From the NCBI RefSeq assembly GCF_014635085.1, contig NZ_BMCH01000008.1, positions 96,163 to 160,162 of the forward strand: 64,000 nt of DNA, written 5' to 3'. Below are positions 34,359 to 42,083 of the stretch, piece after piece. Source of the DNA: Asaia siamensis (lineage in GTDB: Bacteria > Pseudomonadota > Alphaproteobacteria > Acetobacterales > Acetobacteraceae). Every line of letters starts with the position of its first letter. Within the stretch, counting starts at the first letter, position 1. The notes below the pieces were generated by a model. That model did not search any database. It worked only from the letters and a program-made list of their open reading frames with translations, and was not told the origin of the DNA. A program made the translations under genes and the position numbers.

Positions 34359-35327
34359 ATGCTTAAGGTCGGAATTGTCGGGGCCGGACATTTCGGACGG
34401 TTTCATGCCCTTAAGGCGCGAGACTGCGCCCGGGAGGCTCTCATCGCCCTTTTCGACCCTGATCCGGCGCGGGCTGCGGTGGTCGCGAAAGAAGCAGGCT
34501 GCGCCGTAGCGGAAAGTCTGGAGGCGCTGATCGGCCAGGTTGATGCCGTCATCGTGGCTGCGCCCGCCGAGCATCACTTCCCGGTCGCTTCAGCCTGTCT
34601 TAAAGCCGGACGACATGTCCTTGTTGAAAAGCCAATTGCAGCAACGCTTGAGGAAGCCAATGCGCTGGCGGCGCTTGCCAGGGAAACAGGGTGTGTGCTG
34701 CAGGTGGGTCATCTCCTGCGCTATTCTTCCGAGCACCGCGCCATCTCCGAGCGTATCGGTAAACCGCTCTATATCGAGGCCACGCGCATTGCGCCCTTCA
34801 AGCCGCGTGGGACCGATGTGTCGGTCATTCTCGATCTGATGATCCATGATCTGGATCTCGTTCTGTCGCTTGTAGATTCGCCCATCGAGTCAATCGATGC
34901 GGTTGGCGTGGCTGTGTCGAGCGAGCATGAAGACATTTCCAATGCCCGCGTGCGGTTCGCCAATGGCTGTGTCGCTTCCATTTCAGCAAGCCGCATCTCG
35001 CTTAAGACGGAGCGCCGCATGCGTGTCTTTTCGGAAGAGGGCTATCTTTCCGCCGATTTCGTGCAGCAGGAACTTACCATGATCGGCCGCAAGCGCGGCC
35101 TGCCTCTGCCGGGGACGGGAGGCTTCAGGCGTGAGGCTTTGAAGTGGAAGGATTGCGACTGTCTTGCCGCCGAACATGATGCGTTTGCAGCGTCTTGCCT
35201 GAACGGGGCACCGATCCTGGTCGATGCCGAGGCCGGGATCAGGGCACTCGATGCCGCCATAAGGGTCAAGGCCAGCATGGATGCCTCCCGCAAGACCATG
35301 GAGCTTTCCGGACTGATCAATAGCTGA
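34359..35327 (+). CDS. Gfo/Idh/MocA-family NAD(P)-dependent oxidoreductase
   Basis: A 322-residue dehydrogenase. The start ATG 34359 is preferred over 34326 because AGGA lies six bases before it and the protein opens directly into the Rossmann motif KVGIVGAGHFGRFHA. The catalytic lysine is in HVLVEKPIAA and the DLMIHDLDLVLSL block carries the substrate-site Asp/His. The pattern recalls UDP-GlcNAc 3-dehydrogenase (GnnA-type) enzymes used for lipid A with 3-amino sugars, but no partner aminotransferase is near, so this remains a guess. It is divergent from secD and tail-to-tail with the ABC-F gene (5-bp gap). Confidence 0.87.
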   Translation: MLKVGIVGAGHFGRFHALKARDCAREALIALFDPDPARAAVVAKEAGCAVAESLEALIGQVDAVIVAAPAEHHFPVASACLKAGRHVLVEKPIAATLEEANALAALARETGCVLQVGHLLRYSSEHRAISERIGKPLYIEATRIAPFKPRGTDVSVILDLMIHDLDLVLSLVDSPIESIDAVGVAVSSEHEDISNARVRFANGCVASISASRISLKTERRMRVFSEEGYLSADFVQQELTMIGRKRGLPLPGTGGFRREALKWKDCDCLAAEHDAFAASCLNGAPILVDAEAGIRALDAAIRVKASMDASRKTMELSGLINS

Positions 35328-35332
35328 AGCGA

Positions 35333-37153
35333 TCAGGCGCCGGCTTCGAGTTCTTCCTTCTTCATCTCGAGGAGTAGCCAGGCCTCTTCAGCTTCCGTCA
35401 GCGCAGCCTCTGCCTTTGTCAGTTCGTCACTGACCTTGGCAAACTTCTGAGCATCGCGGGAATAGAGGGATGGGTCTGACAGGATATCAAGCTGAAGGAC
35501 GATCAGCTTTTCGAGGCGGGCCATTTCCTGAGGCAGTTTCTCTAGAGCTAGCTTGTCTTTGTAGCTGAGTTTCTTGCTCGATCTCTCTGTCTTTGCAGCA
35601 TTTCTGTCGGAAGCACTCTTTTCCTTCGGGGTGCCTGAGGCCGCGCTTCGTTCCGCAGGTGCGGCTCCGCCGGTCTGCGCTAGCATATCGCTGTAGCCAC
35701 CCGCATATTCGATCCATTGTCCGTCTCCCTGCGCTACCAACACAGAGGTCGCTACACGGTCGAGGAAGTCACGATCATGGCTGACGAGTAGAACTGTGCC
35801 GGGATAATCGTCGAGCATTTCCTGAAGCAGGTCGAGTGTTTCCAGATCGAGGTCGTTTGTGGGTTCGTCGAGCACCAGAAGATTGGATGGCTGGGCAAGG
35901 GCGCAGGCCAGCGCAAGACGCCCGCGTTCACCACCAGACAAGACGCCTACAGGGGTACGTGCCTGTTCCGGCCGGAACAGGAAGTCTTTCATATAGCCGA
36001 TGACATGACGCTTTTCAGAGCCAACCTGTACCATGTCGCCGCTGCCGCCGGTCATGGTGTCAGAGAGGGTGATATTCGGATCAAGGCTGGCCCGGCGCTG
36101 GTCAAGGGTAACAAGCGACGTGGATGGGCCGATCTGCACACGGCCGCTATCCGGCTGATCTTCGCCGGTCAGCAGGCGCAGGAGCGTCGTCTTGCCCATG
36201 CCGTTGGCGCCAACGATGCCAAGCCTGTCGCCCTTGAGTACGCGGAGATCGAGATCCCTGACCACGACGCGTTCGCCGAAAGCCTTGGTCACATTTTCGG
36301 CCACAGTTGTGAGCTTGCCTGTGCTCTCGGCCTCCGAAACGGAAAGCTTGAGTGTGCCACGGAACTGGCTGGCGATCTCCTTGCGTCTGGAACGCAGGCC
36401 AGCCAGCTCTGCCACGCGGCGCACATTGCGCTTGCGTCGGGCTGTAACGCCGTAGCGCATCCAGTCTTCTTCACGAGCGATTTCACGGTCGAGCTTGTGA
36501 GCTGCCAGCTCTTCCAGGGCGAGCACTTCTTCGCGCCAGTCCTCAAAACGGGCAAATCCCTGATCGAGGCGACGGGTGATGCCCTGTTCCAGCCAGACTA
36601 CGGCGCGGGAGAGAGTCTCAAGCAGGCGTCGATCATGGCTGATTACGATCATGGCGGAGCGCATCGAGGCGAGCTCACGCTCCAGCCAGGTGATGGTTGG
36701 CAGATCGAGGTGGTTTGTCGGTTCGTCCAGAAGTAGCAGATCGGGGCGGGCTGCCAGTGCGCGGGCGAGGGCGCAACGCCGCGCCTCGCCGCCAGACAAG
36801 GTTGACGTGCTCTCCTCGCCTGTAAGACCGAGCTCGGCAAGCATGCTGCGGGCGAGATAATCTTCTTCAGGCGGAAGATCCTGCGCAACGTAATCGTAGC
36901 TGGTAGGAAAAGCCGTCAGATCGGGTTCTTGTGGCAGATAGACGATCTTGATGCCAGGCTGGACAAAGCACTGGCCTGAATCCGGCAGGATTTCTCCGGC
37001 AGCAATGCGGAGAAGCGTTGATTTTCCTGACCCGTTGCGCCCGACGAGGCAGAGTTTCTCGCCGGGCGCAACCCCGATTTCGGCGCCGTCCAGAAGCGGG
37101 CGCCCGCCGAGAGAATAGACAATATCGCGAAGATGAAGGATCGGTGCGGCCAT
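35333..37153 (-). CDS. uup: ABC-F family ATPase, Uup-like
   Basis: About 606 residues with two ATP-binding cassettes and no membrane segments. First cassette: Walker A GRNGSGKST (about residue 38), signature STLSGGEARR, LLLDEPTNHLDL. Second: GANGMGKTTLL, VLSGGERGRLAL and LVLDEPTNDLDL. The interdomain linker is Arg/Lys-rich. After an Ala/Ser/Lys-rich stretch the C-terminus (about residues 535-606) forms the coiled coil typical of Uup, which binds DNA or ribosomes. ABC-F proteins act on the ribosome E site. The ATG at 37151-37153 is preferred over a GTG 18 bases upstream. It lies between the oxidoreductase and the stress regulator PhyR. Confidence 0.92.
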   Translation of the reverse strand: MAAPILHLRDIVYSLGGRPLLDGAEIGVAPGEKLCLVGRNGSGKSTLLRIAAGEILPDSGQCFVQPGIKIVYLPQEPDLTAFPTSYDYVAQDLPPEEDYLARSMLAELGLTGEESTSTLSGGEARRCALARALAARPDLLLLDEPTNHLDLPTITWLERELASMRSAMIVISHDRRLLETLSRAVVWLEQGITRRLDQGFARFEDWREEVLALEELAAHKLDREIAREEDWMRYGVTARRKRNVRRVAELAGLRSRRKEIASQFRGTLKLSVSEAESTGKLTTVAENVTKAFGERVVVRDLDLRVLKGDRLGIVGANGMGKTTLLRLLTGEDQPDSGRVQIGPSTSLVTLDQRRASLDPNITLSDTMTGGSGDMVQVGSEKRHVIGYMKDFLFRPEQARTPVGVLSGGERGRLALACALAQPSNLLVLDEPTNDLDLETLDLLQEMLDDYPGTVLLVSHDRDFLDRVATSVLVAQGDGQWIEYAGGYSDMLAQTGGAAPAERSAASGTPKEKSASDRNAAKTERSSKKLSYKDKLALEKLPQEMARLEKLIVLQLDILSDPSLYSRDAQKFAKVSDELTKAEAALTEAEEAWLLLEMKKEELEAGA

Positions 37154-37189
37154 AAGCCCTATGTGTCGCACAGCTCCTTGCGATGCAAG

Positions 37190-37933
37190 TCAGATTGCTT
37201 TTAGTCCGCCTGTGACGGCCTGATAGGTCGTGATGGCCAGAGTCGTCGGTTCAAAGGGCTTGGTAATGATGAAGGACGGTTCTTCCTGTTCACCAGTGAG
37301 CAGGCGCTCGGGATAGGCGGTGACAAAAATAACCGGCGCCTGATGATCTTTCATGATGCGACCGACGGCATGCATGCCGTCACCCCCGCCGCCAAGATTG
37401 ATGTCAGCCAGAATGAGCCCCGGCTTCGTCTCCTTGGCAATGCGCACCGCATCGGCTTCTGTATAGGCCACGCCGGCAATGCGGTGACCGCATTGCTGGA
37501 CAACATCCTGGATGTCCATGGCAATGATCGGCTCATCTTCAATGATGAGCACGCTGGTCTCGGCGACAGAGCGCAAACCGTCATTGGCCTGGGCGATATC
37601 AGCGAGAATTTCGCTCTCGCTTCGATCCAGAATCAGGGCGACGGCGCTGAGAGGGACCTCTTCCAGCGATGTCAGCAACAGGACCAGCCTCTGGGTCAGA
37701 GACAGGGGTGAGGGCGCATGCGCCGCCTCGTTTTCCTTGGTAAAACACTCGATGATAGAGCGGTAGAGACGATAGCGTGTGCTGATCTCATGACCGCCCT
37801 TTCGGCTTACCATATCCTTCAACGCCAGGGCGACGAGTTGATCGCCTTGTATCTGATTGCCTTCCAGAGCCCTTGCAAAACGTCGCGCAAAGGGCAAGGC
37901 TTGTATAAGGTCTTGGCGCTCTGCATCGACCAT
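37190..37933 (-). CDS. phyR: General stress response regulator PhyR
   Basis: A 247-residue protein with the PhyR arrangement: an N-terminal sigma-factor-like domain (about residues 1-110, including LPFARRFARALEG and a sigma-4-like SLTQRLVLLLTSLEEVPLSAVALIL) followed by a C-terminal receiver domain (SVLIIEDEPIIAMD, phospho-acceptor Asp in LILADINLGGGGDG, conserved FVTAYPERL and TKPFEP). When phosphorylated, the sigma-like domain binds the anti-sigma factor NepR and frees EcfG. It is divergent from two EcfG-like genes, with NepR and a HisKA_2 kinase just beyond, so the whole signalling module is together. GGAG lies about 14 bases before the ATG. Confidence 0.95.
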   Translation of the reverse strand: MVDAERQDLIQALPFARRFARALEGNQIQGDQLVALALKDMVSRKGGHEISTRYRLYRSIIECFTKENEAAHAPSPLSLTQRLVLLLTSLEEVPLSAVALILDRSESEILADIAQANDGLRSVAETSVLIIEDEPIIAMDIQDVVQQCGHRIAGVAYTEADAVRIAKETKPGLILADINLGGGGDGMHAVGRIMKDHQAPVIFVTAYPERLLTGEQEEPSFIITKPFEPTTLAITTYQAVTGGLKAI

Positions 37934-38057
37934 TGAGTAACGAAGCTCCGAAAATAATTCGCGAACAAAACGCGGTCTATCGCGTCAGGATGGCACTTTT
38001 TCACGCTTCAGCAAAGAGGAATGCTGTGACCCGGATTGAGGAGACCGCGCCCTGAGT

Positions 38058-38609
38058 GTGGACCAGCCCATAAGGACGGACGGCACGTCAGGTGGCGCGG
38101 ACCCCGTGAGGCGCGGTATCGCCGCGCACCTGTCGGATCTGCGCGGCTTCGCTCGTTACCTTACAAGAGACGTCACGGCGGCGGATGACCTTGTGCAGGA
38201 CACGGTCCTGCGCGCGCTAGGCGCGCGGGCGCAATTCGTGGAGGGGACAAACGTCAAGGCGTGGCTCTTCACCATTCTGCGCAATATTTTTTATGAGCAG
38301 AAGCGTCGCAAGGTGAAAGAGACAGAGATCCTCTCCGAAATCTCACTCGGCAGCGAAGAGGGGCGGGAGGGAGATCAGGGCTATCACGATAACGTGCTTG
38401 ATCTCTCGGTATTGCTCTGGCGATTGCCTGAGGTTCTGCGAGAGGCGCTCATTCTCGTGGGCGCGCAGGAAATGAGCTATGAAGAGGCAGCAGAAATCTG
38501 TCTTTGTCCGGTGGGAACGATGAAGGCGCGCGTGTCGCGTGCACGCGCCAAACTGGCTGAGATCACGGCCTTGCCGGGCGCACAGGCGTCTGTCGCAACG
38601 GGCATCTGA
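38058..38609 (+). CDS. ecfG: EcfG-type RNA polymerase sigma factor (first copy)
   Basis: A 183-residue ECF sigma factor. Region 2 (LRGFARYLTRDVTAADDLVQDTVLRAL, FVEGTNVKAWLFTILRN) and region 4 (LPEVLREALILVG, SYEEAAEICLCPVGTMKARVSRARAKL) match the EcfG/ECF15 group closely; this is the more canonical of the two copies. It starts at a GTG because no ATG fits. It should direct transcription of general stress genes when NepR releases it. It shares a 124-bp region with the divergent phyR. Confidence 0.9.
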   Translation: MDQPIRTDGTSGGADPVRRGIAAHLSDLRGFARYLTRDVTAADDLVQDTVLRALGARAQFVEGTNVKAWLFTILRNIFYEQKRRKVKETEILSEISLGSEEGREGDQGYHDNVLDLSVLLWRLPEVLREALILVGAQEMSYEEAAEICLCPVGTMKARVSRARAKLAEITALPGAQASVATGI

Positions 38610-38735
38610 GCCCGACACGCGACCCGGAAAAAGGAGCGCAGAAAAATAAAATCAAAAAATAGCAATCTGATGCAACCGATCTTCCGCGCCGTTCATTGAT
38701 CGGATGAAAAGCACTGAGCGAAGAAGGATTTTCGC

Positions 38736-39314
38736 ATGACCAGCTTCCACGACCAAGTTATCCAGATCCTCCCCAAACTGCGTATCCAGGCGCTCTCCCT
38801 CACGCGGAATCGTTCGGCTGCCGAAGATCTGGTTCAGGATGCGGTCTGCAATGCCCTTGCTGCTCAGGACAGCTTTATTCCTGGAACCAATTTTTCGGCC
38901 TGGATGCATCGCATTCTTCGCAACCGCTTCATTTCCGATCTGCGCAAGCGTCGCGAGACGACCGATATTGAAGACGTGCCCGCTTCCTCCTTCGCCAGTA
39001 ACGCAACCCATGAAGACAGCCTTGCCCTCAAGGACTTGTCGATGGCCCTTTCGCGTCTTCCTGCAGACCAGCGCGAAGCACTTGTCATGGTGGTGGTGCA
39101 GGGCATGAGCTATGAGGCTCTGGCCGAGGCAACAGGTTGCGCTGTTGGTACTGCCAAGAGCCGCGTGTTCCGTGCGCGTCGCCAGCTCGAGGCCTGGATG
39201 ACCGGCGATCTGCCCGCTAATGACAAGCTTCGTGTTAAAGTCGCGGCGCTTCGCGCAACCCTCGACGACCGTCGTCGCAAGGGGCTGAAGTCTGACGATC
39301 TTTTCACGTTCTGA
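38736..39314 (+). CDS. EcfG-type RNA polymerase sigma factor (second copy)
   Basis: A 192-residue ECF sigma factor related to the gene 127 bases upstream but clearly diverged. Region 2 reads LRIQALSLTRNRSAAEDLVQDAV and FIPGTNFSAWMHRILRNRF; region 4 reads LPADQREALVMVVVQGMSYEALAEATGCAVGTAKSRVFRARRQL. The C-terminus carries about 30 extra, basic residues (DDRRRKGLKSDDLFTF). AAGGA eight bases before ATG gives it its own good ribosome site. Multiple EcfG paralogues are known in other alphaproteobacteria, where they may differ in NepR binding or promoter choice; which one is dominant here cannot be told. Confidence 0.88.
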   Translation: MTSFHDQVIQILPKLRIQALSLTRNRSAAEDLVQDAVCNALAAQDSFIPGTNFSAWMHRILRNRFISDLRKRRETTDIEDVPASSFASNATHEDSLALKDLSMALSRLPADQREALVMVVVQGMSYEALAEATGCAVGTAKSRVFRARRQLEAWMTGDLPANDKLRVKVAALRATLDDRRRKGLKSDDLFTF

Positions 39315-39370
39315 GTGACTTGGCGTCGTTCTTACGCCACATACTCTGAATTGTGAGGCTTTTTAGCCAT

Positions 39371-39407
39371 AATCGAGAGAGACGATCATGTATCGTCTCT
39401 CTCGATT
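39371..39407 (+). terminator. Strong 16-bp hairpin between second ecfG and nepR
   Basis: Perfect inverted repeat AATCGAGAGAGACGAT (39371-39386) and ATCGTCTCTCTCGATT (39392-39407) with a five-base loop. Outer bases AGCCA (39365-39369) and TGGCT (39415-39419) can pair as well. There is no T-run, so it may be a stop with factor help or an mRNA stabiliser separating sigma-factor and nepR expression. Confidence 0.55.
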
Positions 39408-39458
39408 GCTATTGTGGCTTCCAATTTATTCAAAATACGTTGATTAAATTTCGGTAGT

Positions 39459-39483
39459 GCAACTCAGACGCTGCCCCCCTGTT
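39459..39483 (+). promoter_or_regulatory. Candidate EcfG-dependent promoter for nepR
   Basis: GCAAC (39459-39463), a 17-base spacer and GTT (39481-39483) resemble the EcfG consensus GGAAC-N16-17-GTT with one mismatch. It lies 39 bases before the nepR ATG, as expected for feedback control of the anti-sigma gene. Confidence 0.4.
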
Positions 39484-39521
39484 AAACCCGCATGGGTCGA
39501 ATTCTTTTTTGAGGTGATGAC

Positions 39522-39710
39522 ATGACTGGGGGAAAGGACGGCGTGCCGGAGAAGTCCCGCCAGGATAAAACCTCATCCGACAGCGACAATCCTTTCGACA
39601 TCTGGCTAAAGCGCGGTCTGCATCAGCTATTCGACGATGTGGCGAATGAGCCAATCCCGGACGAGCTCCTCCGTCTCATCGAGGAAGACCGCGACGAGCG
39701 GTCATCATGA
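39522..39710 (+). CDS. nepR: Anti-sigma factor NepR
   Basis: A 62-residue protein. After a polar N-terminus it carries the NepR core FDIWLKRGLHQLFDDVANEP then IPDELLRLIEEDRD, two helices that clamp the sigma factor and, alternatively, PhyR. It holds EcfG inactive until phosphorylated PhyR binds. The ATG is preceded by GAGGTGA at good spacing. It lies between the second EcfG and the sensor kinase, in the usual GSR neighbourhood. Confidence 0.93.
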   Translation: MTGGKDGVPEKSRQDKTSSDSDNPFDIWLKRGLHQLFDDVANEPIPDELLRLIEEDRDERSS

Positions 39711-39755
39711 AGAATTGCCTGATCTGATCGTTATGAACTCCCGAAAGTCAGGCGG

Positions 39756-41534
39756 GTGACAGCCTCACCCTTCAAGCATCTCAGGAATTTTCGTGTGAAA
39801 TCCGGCCTTTTTGATACGGTCGGTTCCCGTGTCATGGCCCTGATCATCTGCACGTCTCTGCCACTGGCCTGCGTCGCCGGTATGCTCGCCTGGCACACCT
39901 ATCTCGTGACCTCGAATAATAGTTTCGAGCGGACGCAGGGTGACGCGATCAGCGCCCGTCACGAGATTGCGACAGATATCGATCGCACGCGGGGCATGCT
40001 TCAGGTTCTGGCCAGAATTGGGCTTCATGAGGAAATTGCGCCTCGCGCTTTTCAGCTCATTCAGTCGATCAATGAGCAGCGATACTGCTCTCTTGTCCTG
40101 AATGACCACTTTGGGCGTGCAGTTACATCCCTCCAGACGACAGCGGGCAGGGATGCCGCTTGCGCTCCCGAAAATCAGGTGTCTACACAGCCGGCTGTAA
40201 TACGTACCGAAGCTTCACGACCTGACGTGGAGGTGCTTCAGCAAGGCCCGGTTCCCCTCATCCGTATTGTTGTGCCCCTGGAGTATATCGACCGCGCCGG
40301 GGAAACCGTGGCCGGTCGGCTCATCGCGCTACGTCCTCTTGTGAACTCTCAACTCGTCAACGCCGGGCAATATACGCATCCGGCAACGGACCCGGAAAAT
40401 GGCGCGACAGATTTGTGGCTCTATACGGGAGAGGCAGCGCCCGTTGCGCTCACTGCCAACAGGAAGATCCCCAACCCATGGTCCGTCGAGGTTCTTGCGA
40501 AGCTGAAGAGTGATGCTGCAGTTGACCTGCAGCTAGATCATTTCGAGGTCGATGGGGTCTACTACACAATGGCCCCCGGATACGGACCTGCACGAATTGT
40601 CGCGGTGTCGACCCGCAGCATTGCGGAAACGCGTGCGCTACAGCTTTTCCTCGCCAGAGTCATGCTGATCGTCCTTATCCTCATCGTCGAGTTGCTGCTT
40701 GTGGCCTTGGCTGCGCAGCGATATCTGGTCGAGCCGCTGGAGAAGCTGGCTTTCAGCGTTGCGGACTGGCGCCGTCATGGCACCTTCCAACCCGACCTGC
40801 CTCGCGCACTCCCTTTGGAGATAAGGCAGATGGAACGCGCCTTCAGTCGCGCAACCAAACGTCTTGATCGTCATGAGGCGCGCCTCACACGCGCGACGAA
40901 GCAGCAGGATCTGCTGATCAAGGAGATCCATCATCGCGTCAAAAACAATTTGCAGATTGTTGCGTCATTACTGAATTTGCAGGCCAACCGAATAAAGCTA
41001 CCTGAGGCCAGAGAAGAGTTTCACCTTGTACGTGACCGCGTGAGGTCACTGGCAACACTGCATCGACACCTTTATCCGGAAGGGGGGCTATCTGCGCTCG
41101 ATATCAGGGCATTCCTCGAGGAACTCGCCAGTCAGATTTTTACCGCGAATAATCGCTGTAATAAAGGGCGCGTCAGTCTCTCCCTCGATATTGAAAGCGT
41201 TCCGATCACTCCTGATCAGGCCGTTCCGCTCTCGTTGATTGTCACTGAGGTGGTCACCAACGCGCTGCGCTACGCATTTCCCCAGGAACGTTGTGGTTCG
41301 GTACAGATACGTCTGGCCCGTAACGAGAATGGCGCTGTTCTCACGATTCAGGACGATGGTATTGGCCTTGATGCCACTGCACAGTCTGATGCAGAGAAGA
41401 GGGAAGGTATCGGATTACAGTTGGTGCGTGGTTTCGCGCGACAGCTTGGTGGTACGCTCGAAATCAATTCGGCGGCTGGGACGGTGTATACCCTTGTCTT
41501 TCCGATACAATCAGTGCGCCGTACAATTCAGTGA
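39756..41534 (+). CDS. HisKA_2/HWE-type sensor histidine kinase, PhyK-like
   Basis: A 592-residue membrane sensor kinase. A membrane segment (about residues 28-50) is followed by a periplasmic domain (to about residue 285), a second membrane segment (ARVMLIVLILIVELLLVALAA), a HAMP-like linker and the HisKA_2 phosphoacceptor block LIKEIHHRVKNNLQIVASLLNLQ (about residues 387-409). The C-terminal ATPase has VVTNALRYAF, DDGIGLD and GIGLQLVRGFARQL. HisKA_2 kinases of this kind phosphorylate PhyR; co-location with phyR, ecfG and nepR supports that. The start is a GTG; another in-frame GTG about 36 bases on, after AGGAA, is also possible. The signal sensed is unknown. Confidence 0.9.
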   Translation: MTASPFKHLRNFRVKSGLFDTVGSRVMALIICTSLPLACVAGMLAWHTYLVTSNNSFERTQGDAISARHEIATDIDRTRGMLQVLARIGLHEEIAPRAFQLIQSINEQRYCSLVLNDHFGRAVTSLQTTAGRDAACAPENQVSTQPAVIRTEASRPDVEVLQQGPVPLIRIVVPLEYIDRAGETVAGRLIALRPLVNSQLVNAGQYTHPATDPENGATDLWLYTGEAAPVALTANRKIPNPWSVEVLAKLKSDAAVDLQLDHFEVDGVYYTMAPGYGPARIVAVSTRSIAETRALQLFLARVMLIVLILIVELLLVALAAQRYLVEPLEKLAFSVADWRRHGTFQPDLPRALPLEIRQMERAFSRATKRLDRHEARLTRATKQQDLLIKEIHHRVKNNLQIVASLLNLQANRIKLPEAREEFHLVRDRVRSLATLHRHLYPEGGLSALDIRAFLEELASQIFTANNRCNKGRVSLSLDIESVPITPDQAVPLSLIVTEVVTNALRYAFPQERCGSVQIRLARNENGAVLTIQDDGIGLDATAQSDAEKREGIGLQLVRGFARQLGGTLEINSAAGTVYTLVFPIQSVRRTIQ

Positions 41535-41990
41535 CATCAAACTAACTCAATAAAAAAGGAAGGCCTCGCACCGCCTTCGATGGTGCTTCGTCGACCGAAT
41601 AGGTGAGGACTGGCCTCAGAATAAGAAAGCAAAGCACTGCGTTTTTCAAAAAAAATATAGTGGTGGTATGTCTCAAGTAATCGATCGCTATATTTTTCGT
41701 CCGCATGTGCGCTTCGTGCTTCTAAGCGTATATCAATAAAATCCCGTCGTTAATAGATTGAGACCATGATTGTTTTCGAAGTAAGTACTTCGGTTTCGCA
41801 TGCAATCCTACCGCCACGATAGTGACTTTCCCCAAGCGTCAGAAGAACAAGCGTGTTTGTAATTGACACCTGCACGCTGCCGTCCTTCTTCTGTGACTTT
41901 GATTCGCGAATTCGACTTTCCAAAAACGGAAATTAACATTACTGAGGCTTTTAATTCGATATCATGACAAAAAAGTTAAAAAATTTCACG
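41535..41990. other. AT-rich gap upstream of the cellulose operon
   Basis: No gene is supported. A weak hairpin GAAGGC/GCCTTC (41559-41578) follows the kinase stop. The rest is AT-rich and lacks good frames, and probably holds upstream control sequence for the cellulose genes. Confidence 0.4.
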
Positions 41991-42060
41991 GTCAACGCAA
42001 TGTGTTGACGAAAAGGGGTCTTATATAGAAAGATATTCTATAAAGCGGAGGTCTCTCCGC
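41991..42060 (+). promoter_or_regulatory. Cluster of three inverted repeats at the cellulose operon promoter
   Basis: GTCAAC-N7-GTTGAC (41991-42009), TATAGAA-N5-TTCTATA (42024-42042) and GCGGAG-N4-CTCCGC (42045-42060) lie within 95 bases upstream of the bcsZ ATG. The first could be an operator, the second overlaps the likely -10 region, and the third would form a hairpin in the leader. No known box is recognised. Confidence 0.45.
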
Positions 42061-42083
42061 CGAATTAAGGCGAAAGATCGTTA

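Noticed and set aside
42001-42010. TTGACG considered as a -35 box for bcsZ
   Set aside because: No -10 hexamer lies 16-18 bases downstream; it is half of the GTCAAC/GTTGAC inverted repeat and is reported as such.
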